A stretch of DNA of 64,000 nucleotides from the NCBI GenBank assembly GCA_030295235.1, contig AP026123.1:744001-808000 (forward strand), given 5' to 3'. This document shows positions 46,194 through 56,220 of the stretch, piece after piece. The notes beneath the pieces are model-generated. The model was not told the origin of the DNA, searched no databases, and saw only the letters and a list, made by a program, of their open reading frames with translations. Origin of the DNA: Fistulifera solaris (Eukaryota > Bacillariophyta > Bacillariophyceae > Naviculales > Stauroneidaceae). The translations under genes were made by a program, and so were the position numbers. Numbering within the stretch: the first letter of the stretch is position 1; each line of letters starts with the position of its first letter.

Positions 46194-47915
46194 ATGGTGT
46201 TCCGAAAAGCTACTTTGCTGGGGCTAGTCCAGTTGGTCCTCCTTGCGGCCGCCGATCCGTCGGCGTTCTTTGGAGGAGCCGATCATGAGGACTACATTGA
46301 TTGGGTGAATGAAGTTGGTTCCTCCAAATACACGGGGTCCTCCTTTTACCCATGGATACAGATAACACGCAAGGTCTCGCCGTGCACTGGAGTCTCGATG
46401 AAGAATACATTCATTTGGGCATCGCTGTTCGAGCCACGGGATGGGTCGGCTTTGGTCTTTCGGAGAATGGTGGGATGGAAGGTGCCGATATGATGATCTT
46501 CGAGACGGCAACTCCCGACAAACTCATGGATGCGCACGTCAAAGACGAGCGAGTTCCCGTACCCGACAAATGTCACAACTGGCATTTGGAGGAAGCGCAT
46601 TTTGGGAGGATTCTGGATTCATTATTGTGGAATTTCATCGTCTGTTGGATACGGGAGATACACAAGATCACCGTATTGTCAATGATGGACTCTTGGAACT
46701 CCCGGCTTCGCTCATTGTGGCGGCATGGGGCGATTCCGCGACGCATGCGTATCATGGGGAACAAAGAGCACGAGGAACGATTCGATTTTACAACAATGAG
46801 ATTGACGGAGATGAAGCTTTCGCCAACATTATGAAGCAAGAATCCATTGGATTTTTCGAGATGAAAGGCGACAACCATCCCATTCCGAATGTCGATACTG
46901 AATATTTTGATTATTGCTACTCGTGGGACGATCTCTTGGCGCAGGGGTTCCCGCCGAAAAGTTTTCCGTCGTAGGCTTTGAACCAATTCTCGATGCCATT
47001 GAACATCTTCACCACTTCACACTCTTCGGCTCGTACGAGCCCATGAACGGAGAGCCATGCTCCGCTTACGCTGATCATTTGGATCTTATTTACGGATGGG
47101 CGAAAGGAGAAGATCCGGCCGCTTTACCACTCGATGTAGGACTTTACATTGGACCTGGTACCTATCAAAGTTTCCGTTTGGAGATTCACTACGACAATCC
47201 TCAGCTGAAAGAAGGTGTCTTGGATAGCAGCGGTGTCCGATTTTATTACAGCGAAAAAATGCGCCCGGTCGAACTTGGATTGCTTCGTCTCGGTGATCCG
47301 ATCATTTCGTTGGAAGGCCAACCCGTCGGCGACGGCTTGACGCAGCACATCTTCGACTGCCCTTCAACTTGTACCGAGACCATGTTGAAACAAGAAGTCA
47401 CGGTTCTTCGCGAATATTTGCACATGCACTATGCAGGAGCCACGATGCAGAATGAACTCATTCGTGACGGTGAAGTCATTCACACCGGCACCGTTGACTA
47501 CTTCCGTTTCGACCAGCAGGGTAACCAACTTGTGAAGCAAATGCCATATACCGTCAAGAAGGGAGACGCGTACAGAACGATTTGCAACTACGATGACAAA
47601 GGAAGAAACGCCACGTTTGGATTTTCGTCTCAAGAAGAGATGTGCATTGTGTTTATCATGTATTACCCTAAGCAGATCCTCTTCGATTTCCTCCCTTGGG
47701 TATGCGCTGTGGACGTCGGCTTTGCGTCATGTGAGACTACCCATGAAAGCAAACAGATTGAGGCTCTACCACGTCGTTTTGGAAGAGAGCTGGATGAATG
47801 TCCCGAAGACAAACCGGTAACGGCGTCGACTTCGGCCACTTCGGGATCTCATTCCTTGGCTGGCGTGACAACCCTCTTGGCAAGCGTCGCCGTGGTCGTA
47901 ACCCTTCTCCTGTAA
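46194..47915 (+). CDS. DOMON plus copper type II monooxygenase (DBH/MOXD-like), three frame breaks
   Basis: About 574 residues when three one-base gaps are bridged (T4 46345-46348, T4 46600-46603, G4 46944-46947). Signal peptide MVFRKATLLGLVQLVLLAAA. DOMON domain about residues 40-180 (GLAVHWSLDEEYIHLGI, WVGFGLSENGGM, FIIVEFHRLLDTGD). Copper-binding modules follow: EHLHHFTLFGS (CuA-side His), FRLEIHYDNP, then LHMHYAG (CuB His pair) and EEMCIVFIMYYP with the Met ligand. This is the dopamine beta-hydroxylase/MOXD architecture, which hydroxylates its substrate with ascorbate and O2. The C-terminus (HSLAGVTTLLASVAVVVTLL) is a hydrophobic tail like a GPI-attachment signal. Substrate unknown. Confidence 0.85.
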
Positions 47916-48364
47916 AAATGAATCAACGTAAAGGAAGTAGCACAAGTTAATAAAAGAAAACGTAGTGTTGTTAGGTATTTGGCCGTATTTCGTCGGAATC
48001 GTGAATCAAAAGCAGTTGTGATTTCTTGTAGTCAGATCAAAAGGAAAGACCCCCATACTGCTTGGTGCGGGTCGGCGGAGTGTTACAAGCTGTTGTGTTT
48101 GAAGAAACAATTGGGATATCAGTCATCACGACGCATAGCTGACCAACTACGCCACTTGTACAACTGCAGGATCGAACAAGAAAATTTCTTATCAAAGTTG
48201 ACGTTATTATTTAGTTATGAAATTGGAGTGAAAGAATCAAACGGAAACCGAAGGAATGTTGTCGGCCAAATCGTCGCTTCGCAGCTCCACTTTGACGTCA
48301 TTACAATCAGTCGACTCCGTTGCGAGACAGTTTCACTCAATGCTAGAACGTTTGCGCCGGCATC
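47916..48364. other. Convergent 3' region; expected 3' UTR of the SelU-like gene
   Basis: About 450 bp between convergent stops. If the UGA at 48944 is read as Sec, a SECIS element should lie in this sequence on the minus strand. I looked for an RTGA...AA...GA core with a paired stem and did not find a convincing one by eye. Confidence 0.4.
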
Positions 48365-49312
48365 TTATTGTAGGCTTGCGGTAGAGCCATTCATGGCCTG
48401 AACTGCTGTATCGATCACTTCGTTCATGTTTGCGTGTGACGCAGTTGAAGGGTCGTAATGCGCAAACAGAGTTTCGGGTCCCTTGAACACGAATGTACCT
48501 CCCTGCAGGAAAGCTTGATCTTGCTTCGGAGGTATGAAGAACGCTGCGAAATGTGACAAATAAAACGGAGTCAGTCCGCTGGTTTTATTCTACGACACAG
48601 GAAGCCAATCCAAAAAGCGGAACGGACTTACCTTTATTCCATTTCGATAAAACTTGGCCAAGTTCTTTCATGCCGTTTGGTTTGGTAAACCTGTCGAGGA
48701 AAGCAAACGGTGTTTCGATGTTGAAAAACGTTCGGTCGACGCCACGGCGAAGGCGAATCGCATCATAGAGAACATTTTCTGGATCAACAAATAGCAGGGA
48801 TTCTGCATCGGGAATCTCCAAGTGCTCCGCAAGGATCTTGCCTTTTCGGGTGTGCCAATGGAGACGAATACCAAGCCGACACCTTTCTGGTCGAGTTCAT
48901 GCTTCCTCTTACTCCATTGCAGCATGGACTCTTGACACAAGGGTCACCCGAGAGAACGGAAAAATACCACAATCGAAGTGTCTTTCCGTGGACGATCCGG
49001 TTCTCCTAGAATGTCATCAATGGTCACGCTTTGCCCTTTGATGTTGTAAATGTTCTTGTTACGAAGAGATTGCCTGATGTCGAAATCCAGCTTTATTTCT
49101 TCCGGAGGGTCTCCCGAGTATCGTACGGACTCGCCACAGCCACAATCCTCTTTCGTCGAAGCCATCGACACAAGCGGATGTTTCGGTGATGTGCCGGATG
49201 TACTTTTCGGGGCGTACGAAATCACAGAAAAAGAGTCCACGAGTTTGGGGCTGGCAAGTGCACAAAGCAGCGGCGCCAGTGCGCGAACCCTTGGCAGTCT
49301 CATTCGATGCAC
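48365..49312 (-). CDS. SelU/PRXL2-type peroxiredoxin-like protein with in-frame UGA (candidate selenoprotein)
   Basis: Exon 1 48632-49312, exon 2 48365-48543, with an 88-bp GT-AG intron; about 286 residues. The N-terminus is a signal peptide ending near VDSFSVIS, so plastid delivery is likely. The thioredoxin-like AhpC/TSA2 domain starts about residue 85. In its redox loop the frame reads FFRSLG, TGA (48944-48946), then PLCQESMLQW in the same frame. That places UGA exactly where SelU/PRXL2 proteins have Sec or Cys (G-U/C-x-L-C-R/Q-E). Downstream the frame loses one base near 48825-48840 (EKA to AEHLEIPDAES), then continues to VDRTFFNIETPF and WNKAFFIPPKQDQAF, typical of the family. If UGA is a stop, this is a truncated gene; position and conserved flanks favour Sec. 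Confidence 0.75.
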
Positions 49313-49889
49313 TCGCTTAGCAGATTGTTTTGTATCTCAATTTACAAAAAAAAAATATAATAACAATATCTCCGTCGTAGATAGCAGCAAGCCTTTTCGA
49401 CATTATGCAAGGATGACGCAGAGCGCAGATTATTGCTGGTTCACTGCTGAGATCGCATTGAGATCGCGACTGAAGTTCAGTCACGCTCCGAATAAGGTTA
49501 CAGTAGAACGGAAACAAGCTGGGCCACAAAAAGTGGTAGAACAAGATGTATAAACAATTTCAAGGCTTTTATGGGTGTCATGGTAGATTACGGTTTTCAT
49601 TTAAAACGCAACACATTGATTTACGCCTTCGAAAAGCTTCCGGATCGTTGACTGCCAGAATCACTATAGGATCAATGTGATGGTTTACGGAGATGGTGAT
49701 TGAAGTTCAGTCACGCTCCGATTACCGAAAACGAACAGAACGGCGACAAGCACGGCCACAAATGATAGTACATTAGGCATTATCAATTTAAAGTCTTGTG
49801 TGGGTGTCATGGTAGATTACGGCTTTCATTTGAAACGCAAGACATTGATTTACGTCTTCGAAAAAGCTTGACGCAAAGCACATAACGGA
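49313..49889. repeat. Direct repeat of about 225-bp period flanking satellite C
   Basis: TGAAGTTCAGTCACGCTCCG occurs at about 49473, 49700 and again about 51090, followed by AAAACGAA(C/T)AGAACGG(…)CACAAA and, in the first two, TGGGTGTCATGGTAGATTACGG. So a duplicated block stands left of the satellite and a third partial copy stands right of it. ACTGAA-G-TTCAGT is itself a perfect palindrome with one central base. No gene is seen; the promoter of the SelU-like gene is at the left end. Confidence 0.75.
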
Positions 49890-51045
49890 AAGCCCCAATC
49901 CCGACATCTCTGAAACGTGCACAGAATCTGTGTGTCACCTCAATCACCTGATCGAAAATATCTGGAAGTCTCGCAGAACTTCTGTACGACCCAAAACACC
50001 GGGTCTAGAATTTCTGGACCATCCACAGAATGTCTTTGTGACCGAATACCGATTCCAGAATTTCTGGAATATGGGAAAATGTTATCAAAAACCCAAACAC
50101 CGATTCCAGCATTTCTGGTACGTGCACCAACGCTCTATGCGACGCAAAGCACATCATCCAAACTATCTGGAAGTCTCACAAAAAGTTCTGCACGGCCCAA
50201 AACACCGATTCCAGAATTTCTGGAAAATGCACAAAACCCTTGTCTGACGGAAAGCCCCGATCCCGACATTTCTGAAACGTGCACAGTATCTGTGTGTCAC
50301 CTCAATCACCTGATCGAAAATATCTGGAGGTCTCGCAGAACTTCTGTACGACCCAAAACACCGGGTCTAGAATTTCTGGACCATCCACAGAATTTCTTTG
50401 TGACCGAATACCGATTCCAGAATTTCTGGAATATGGGAAAATGTTATCAAAAACCCAAACACCGATTCCAGCATTTCTGGTACGTGCACAAACGCTCTAT
50501 GCGACGCAATGCACCTGATCCAAACTATCTGGAAGTCTCGCAAAAAGTTCTGCACGGCCCAAAACACCGATTCCAGAATTTCCGGAAAATGCACAAAATT
50601 CTTTTCTGACGGAAAGCCCCGATCCCGACATTTCTGAAACGTGCACAGAATCTGTGTGTCACCTCAATCACCTGATCGAAAATATCTGGAAGTCTCGCAG
50701 AACTTCTGTACGACCCAAAACACCGGGTCTAGAATTTCTGGACCATCCACAGAATGTCTTTGTGACCGAATACCGATTCCAGAATTTCTGGAATATGGGA
50801 AAATGTTATCAAAAACCCAAACACCGATTCCAGCATTTCTGGTACGTGCACAAACGCACTATGCGACGCAATGCACCTGATCCAAACTATCTGGAAGTCT
50901 CACAAAAAGTTCTGCACGGCCCAAAACACCGATTCCAGAACTTCTGGAAAATGCACAAAATTCTTTTCTGACGGAAAGCCCCGATCCCGACATTTCTGAA
51001 ACGTCCACAGAATCTCTGTGTCTCCTCAATCACCGGATCGTCCAG
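49890..51045. repeat. Palindrome satellite array C with 362-bp higher-order repeat
   Basis: Three long units: TGTGTGTCACCTCAATCACC begins at 49929, 50291 and 50653, exactly 362 bp apart each time. Units are nearly identical and each contains about six palindromes of the TTCCAGAATTTCTGGAA type and a variant GTCTAGAATTTCTGGACC. Long open frames (up to 230 codons) run through the plus strand, but their frame changes at each 362-bp step. Confidence 0.93.
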
Positions 51046-51399
51046 AATCACTATAGGATTAATGTGTAGGTTCTAGGAGATCGCGACTGAAGTTCAGTCA
51101 CGCTCCATTTACGGAAAACGAATAGAACGGTGAAATTTCATTAAAAGCCACAAACAATGATAGACATAAAATGTGTAATCAGTTTCAAGGCTTTTCGTTG
51201 CTATTCTTCGTGTTGCTATAAACTAGAGCTGCGTTTAAATTGCACCCTGTTTTGACCTACATTGAAAAACTCACGTATACCTGGAATGCGCATGAAACAA
51301 ACTATCGACCAACATCTCTCACTTTACCGCCTACTCTGGTACCCAACGTAAATGAACCAAGGAACTATGATTCTGTACGACTTTTCATATCTTGTTCAA
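51046..51399. other. Intergenic; repeat copy, then nothing recognised
   Basis: The left part (51060-51200) is the third copy of the TGAAGTTCAGTCACGCTCC block described at 49313-49889. The remaining about 200 bp show no gene. Confidence 0.5.
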
Positions 51400-52028
51400 C
51401 TACTCATGTATAGATTCCCATTTCCCATCTAAACACGCAAAGTCCGGGTCACGCTTCTCCTCCGAATATCGAGTCGGCCAGTGTCCGCAAAAGAGACGCA
51501 TTCCAGTGGAGCCCACCAATTGCCTTCTCCTCCCTTGGAAGGGGGCGTCGACGACGTCCATTGTGAGAATGGTACTTGACACGGTTCACACTCTTTCCAC
51601 CATTCCCTCGTGACGGGATCGTCCGCGATTGCTTTCATATCCGAGGCAAACAATTCCTGTTCTTCTTTTGGTGTTGGGAGTCTTAAATAGCGTTCGTAAA
51701 ATGTCCAGTGTCCTATCCACTCAAAGGACTGATACAAGGTTGAATATTCTTCGTGATAGTAAATGGAGAAGTTGCGGATGTTTGATTTGTATATTCGTTC
51801 CAGCACTGCTTCCCATACATTATCATGCAGCTCCCGGTACTGCTGATACTTTCCTATGCGTAATCGTATCGCAGAAGCGTGTCGACGAGGAGCGGGCAGT
51901 CTGACTCCACTTTCCTTCCCTATGATTTTGTTGGCTTTTCGCACTTCTTGCAGCGCATACACAGCGACGGCTGTCCCCAACGCCGCTATCGTCGAGTAAG
52001 CGAAGAATCGATACGACAGTGACGACAT
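51400..52028 (-). CDS. L-rhamnose mutarotase-like protein with N-terminal membrane anchor
   Basis: About 209 residues if one base is added at + strand A4 51489-51492, which changes the C-terminus from an unrelated frame to CGHWPTRYSEEKRDPDFACL, ending WESIHE. Residues 8-28 form one membrane helix (FAYSTIAALGTAVAVYAL). The domain from about residue 52 has the RhaM/DUF718 pattern: IRLRIGKYQQYRELHDNVWEAV, IRNFSIYYHEEYSTLYQSFEW, then MKAIADDPVTREWWKEC. This small dimeric alpha-beta barrel equilibrates the anomers of L-rhamnose; Tyr, His and Trp at those places are typical. A membrane anchor is unusual, and the actual substrate is unknown. Confidence 0.75.
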
Positions 52029-52507
52029 TGTGCATGAGATGGAAACTCAAAATCAACAATCAATAATCAATGATGGTTCGATCATTGCGCTTCTGTTGTT
52101 GATCGGAACACGGAAAATTCGTCGAACAAGAGCGTCATTTTTGTTTGCTTTCAAATTTGTCGCACTAAAATTAGTATCCGGCACTGAACTTTTAGAATAC
52201 TGAATACCGGACCAAATAGTAATATACAGTAATCAACAGAGACAATAGTTAGACTGTGCTAAGGAATGTACGTGACATGTATGACACGAGAAAACGATCG
52301 CGATCTTGCCTTCGAAAGATCCGATCCATCCGAACGACACTTGCAATGCAGCCGCAACCGTCTTCATTCAAGCGGATAGAATAATTATCTTGGCACTGTC
52401 GATCTATTGAACGTCTTATCTTGACTGATAGAAGCAAACGCTGAGCACTTGATCGATATATCACGACTTGCAGGCCGTCGAAAACGTATTTCAAAACGCA
52501 AAACTCG
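52029..52507. promoter_or_regulatory. Divergent intergenic region
   Basis: About 480 bp between the mutarotase-like (-) and acyltransferase (+) starts. No other gene is seen; both promoters are expected here. Confidence 0.45.
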
Positions 52508-53922
52508 ATGGCACGTCTCTCTCGATTCATCTTTGCCTTTATCATTGCCGAGTCTTTCGCCTTTGCAACACAATCGAAAGTCCCCAAGATTTCTCCAGCC
52601 TACAAATCGCTATCGTTTATTCCGCAGCCAGCATCAACTCGCGCTCAAGAAATGTCGGGTGTTTTGCGCATTCGAGGCGGTGGCCCTCTAGCGGCCGAAG
52701 CAACGCCTGCCGCTCCTGCCAAGAAGATTCGTATCACGGCATTTGATTCAATGCGATTCTTCCTCATTGCCGTTATCGTATTGGGTCATTTCATCAAGTT
52801 CGCCAATCCGTCCGACTTTGTCTTCAAATTCGTGAGTCAGCACAATATTGCCGTCGGGGCTTTCTTCGCCCTTAGTGGATATGTTACGGCGTACACCTCC
52901 ACCGAGTTGGGCAAGCGAGAACCCTCGCCTAAGTTGTTGGATACACCCAAACAAAAATGGGTTTTGTCTCGAATTTTCGGATACTATCCTCTTCATTTGG
53001 TCACGCTCCTCTTGTTTTCTCCCGTCTTTTTGTATGCCGATGTCACCTACAATGGCTGGATGACAACTGCCATCAATGGGTTGATGTCAGTGACAATGAC
53101 GCAGGCGTGGTTTCCGATGCATGCGGAGGTGTGGAATGCGCCGACCTGGTATCTTTCGGCTTTGAGTTTCATTACGGCACTGATGCCATTCGGTCTGCCG
53201 TCGATCGCCAAGATGAACAAGTCGCAGCTTCGCAAGACGGCCGGATGGTTGTTTGCGACTTTGATGTTGCCGAAGTTGGGTTATCTACATGACTTGAACT
53301 GCTGGTCGGTTGTAGAAGGGGTCGTCAACCCCAAAGCGCATCCTAACTTGGCTTTATTCAACTTGCTTCGATTCAGTCCGCTCTACAATGCCGCCGAAGT
53401 ATTCTTGGGAATCGTTGCTTGCCGACTGGTCATGCTCGACAGTGATCCCGACGAGAAGGAAAAGAAAGTCAAGACAAATGCGCTCAGTACCTTGATTCCC
53501 ATTGTGTCTTTGGTTGGCTTTAGTGCTTTGCGCGGCTTGGACGTCATTCAGTGCAGCGAGTTCGTGGCGCGCCATTTGTTCTTTGTGCCCATGTTCTTGC
53601 GCCTTCTTATGGCGTGTCACCGTAATACGGTGAACAACGTGTCGGATTTGACTTGCACGATTTTGTCGAACCCGTTGTTGGTGTGGCTCGGCAATTTGGC
53701 CTTTCCCATTTTCATCGTCCATGGACCGATTGGTCAGATCTTTTCAAAAAGCTCATTGCTACCAAGCTATTCGGTGGAGTGCTCATGGGACCCACGAACT
53801 TCGCAGCGTATTTGGCGGCAACGGTCGGAACCGCCTATGTTTTGCAAAAGACAGTGTTGCAGAACAAGGCTGTGTCCGATTGGTCGAACAAAGCGGTGAA
53901 CAAGTTGTCAGCGTGGATGTAA
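52508..53922 (+). CDS. Acyltransferase 3 family membrane protein (OafA/NolL-like), one frame break
   Basis: About 471 residues, joined across T4 53741-53744 (one T short; IGQIF-FKKLIATKLFGG). N-terminal signal peptide (RFIFAFIIAESFAFATQ) with a Phe-containing cleavage site, and then SGVLRIRGGG, a motif common in diatom organelle or secretory leaders. The body has about ten hydrophobic helices. The acyltransferase-3 hallmarks are in the first two: FDSMRFFLIAVIVLGHF (with the conserved His) and VGAFFALSGYVTAY. This family transfers acyl groups (often acetyl) to sugars or lipids from the membrane. The C-terminus ends in a helix followed by NKLSAWM. Substrate and membrane not known. Confidence 0.83.
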
Positions 53923-54119
53923 AACACTTTTCTAGCTGCTATGTCGTGGGTCGTGGAGGATTCACCAAGTTTTAACATATAATCTAAATACGGTAGATCA
54001 TACACCAGGCTGTGATGAGTCTATAAGCGTGTCGATTCGATAACGCTAATAATTATTGATCATTGGCTCACAATAGCGATGTTGGTCAAATCATTATTTA
54101 TTGACACTGGAGTCTAAAA

Positions 54120-55280
54120 GACGCGTAGTATCCCTCTGTCGATAAATTTCCTTACGAGAGCTACGTAAAATCACGTAGACATTCGAAGCGCTGCGTCGTT
54201 CGTTCCATCGACGTTTTGTTTTCAAATCGGAAACAATTATTGCTTCCGGATACGAACCAGACACGGTGGATAAGGAAACGCTGACATCTGTGCACTTTAG
54301 AGGCAAGAATTGAAGGATGACGAAAAACGCAATATCCGGGTGGCCCTGCAGAGATAAATTTCCTACGGCGGCTACGCAGAATACGCGTAGACATTGGAAG
54401 CGTCGTATCTTTCTGCTGTTTCGTCTTTCACTGTCAACCAAAAGTCGAATAATGTTTCATGGCTCGCATAAGCGATGTTGGGCAACGTTGTGTTGACATT
54501 GGTGTCCAAAAGACGCGAAAAATGGTGTGTTCGAAATTGGACAATATCCGGGTTCCCCTCTGTCGATAAATTTCCTTACGAGAGCTACGTGAAATCACGT
54601 AGACATTCGAAGCGCTGCGTCGTTCGTTCCATCGACGTTTTGTTTTCAAATCGAAGGCAATTATTGCTTCCGGATACGAACCAGACACGGTGGATAAGGA
54701 AACGCTGACATCTGTGCACTTTAGAGGCAAGAATTGAAGGATGACGAAAAACGCAATATCCGGGTGGCCCTGCAGAGATAAATTTCCTACGGCGGCTACG
54801 CAGAATACGCGTAGACATTGGAAGCGTCGTATCTTTCTGCTGTTTCGTCTTTCACTGTCAACCAAAAGTCGAATAATGTTTCATGGCTCGCATAAGCGAT
54901 GTTGGGCAACGTTGTGTTGACATTGGTGTCCAAAAGACGCGAAAAATGGTGTGTTCGAAATTGGACAATATCCGGGTTTCCCCTCTGTCGATAAATTTCC
55001 TTACGAGAGCTACGTAAAATCACGTAGACATTCGAAGCGCTGCGTCGTTCGTTCCATCGACGTTTTGTTTTCAAATCGGAAACAATTATTGCTTCCGGAT
55101 ACGAACCAGACACGGTGGATAAGGAAACGCTGACATCTGTGCACTTTAGAGGCAAGAATTGAAGGATGACGAAAAACGCAATATCCGGGTGGCCCTGCAG
55201 AGATAAATTTCCTACGGCGGCTACGCAGAATACGCGTAGACATTGGAAGCGTCGTATCTTTCTGCTGTTTCATGTTTCAT
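54120..55280. repeat. Tandem repeat, 424-bp unit, about 2.7 copies
   Basis: CCCTCTGTCGATAAATTTCC starts at 54132, 54556 and 54981 (periods 424 and 425). Copies are almost identical. Within each unit two diverged half-units can be aligned: CGATAAATTTCCTTACGAGAG...CACGTAGACATT and AGATAAATTTCCTACGGCGG...GCGTAGACATT, so the 424-bp unit is itself a grown-up duplication. The minus strand has open frames of about 80-140 codons repeating with it; a period of 424 is not divisible by 3 and I do not call them. Confidence 0.93.
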
Positions 55281-55793
55281 TCTCAAATAAATGAGATTTA
55301 AAATAAGCATTGCTGTAACAATGATTGTAAGCTTACCAGGTATTTCTCGTCGTTTCATTATCATGCCGGTCAAACGTTTCTGGCATACAATACTACTGGT
55401 AGTACCATAGTAGTCAGCGGTGGTCCCCGGTCGTGTCTGAAGTCTGAATCAGACAGGAGCCCCTCTGCTCCGATTGTGACCTGGCAACGGTTCGGTGTTC
55501 GGTGGATTCCATCCATTGTCCACTGGGTTAGTTGTGTTTCTCTAAATCGATTAGGGATTCGGTTCTCTTGTAGGGATAGGACGTAAGCATAGTAAATTCT
55601 AGCCATTTTTTTTTTAGTCAGCTGCAATCAAACACGTTCCAGGACTGCATTATTTGGTTTGAGTCACTAAGTGCCACCATTATACGTTATACGTACCTGG
55701 TACAGGAAACGACGTTTAAATTCTGCCTCGCCGTAGGCGCTACGTAGAAATTTGTACTGAGAGGCAGAATCTTAACGTCCTTTCCAGTATAAT
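55281..55793. other. Intergenic; degenerate repeats only
   Basis: About 510 bp. The stretch near 55575-55605 resembles sequence near 1285-1325. No gene is supported. Confidence 0.45.
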
Positions 55794-56075
55794 GCATCTA
55801 TTTATAATGGGCCGAGGCTCAGTGTCCGTGTGTGTGTGTGTGTCCGTCACGGGAGGAACTTTTTTGCCGCTTTTTTCCGGTTTTTCTTCGTCAAATGGTT
55901 TAGACGCTGTTCGGCTTGCGAACCCGCGAAGCGCCAACATCGAGTCCCGCTCACGGGCTCAGTCACTCTTTTGCTTTTCGGCTTTTCCACGGGGAACGAG
56001 CCCCCGCTTGCGGGAAGGGCGAGAAAGAAAAAAGCTCCCCGCAGAGGCTATAGCCCGCCGCTGGCGGCTAGTAAT
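55794..56075. repeat. GC-rich hairpin element, copy 3 (longer)
   Basis: Shares with the copies at 35551 and 35799 the opening CTATTTATAAT, a GT run, the core GAGCCCCCGCTTGCGGGAAG with GGCGAGAA, and the closing CTGGCGGCTAGT. It has about 100 bp of extra sequence between the GT run and the core. Same orientation as the other two copies in the window. Confidence 0.75.
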
Positions 56076-56220
56076 ACTCCATACAGTAATAAATATTGGG
56101 CGTGGACCGTGGACGAGGAAAACTTTTCTCGCGTCTTCATTCATTCATCTTGTTACGTAGTATTAATATTATCATCATCATCAGTACTTTCCCTTGTAGA
56201 TTACACTAGTAAATCGAACG

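Noticed and set aside
48944-48972. The SelU-like gene ending at the UGA as a normal stop
   Set aside because: The same frame continues directly with conserved family sequence, so a plain stop is the less likely reading, although not excluded.
49917-50971. Open frames of 105-230 codons in satellite C (and similar ones in arrays A and B)
   Set aside because: They exist on several frames and both strands, follow the satellite period, and periods of 362 and 371 bp shift frame at each unit.
54094-55273. Repeated frames of about 77-143 codons in the 424-bp array
   Set aside because: No known domain, duplicates only because the DNA is tandemly repeated, and frame is not kept between units.
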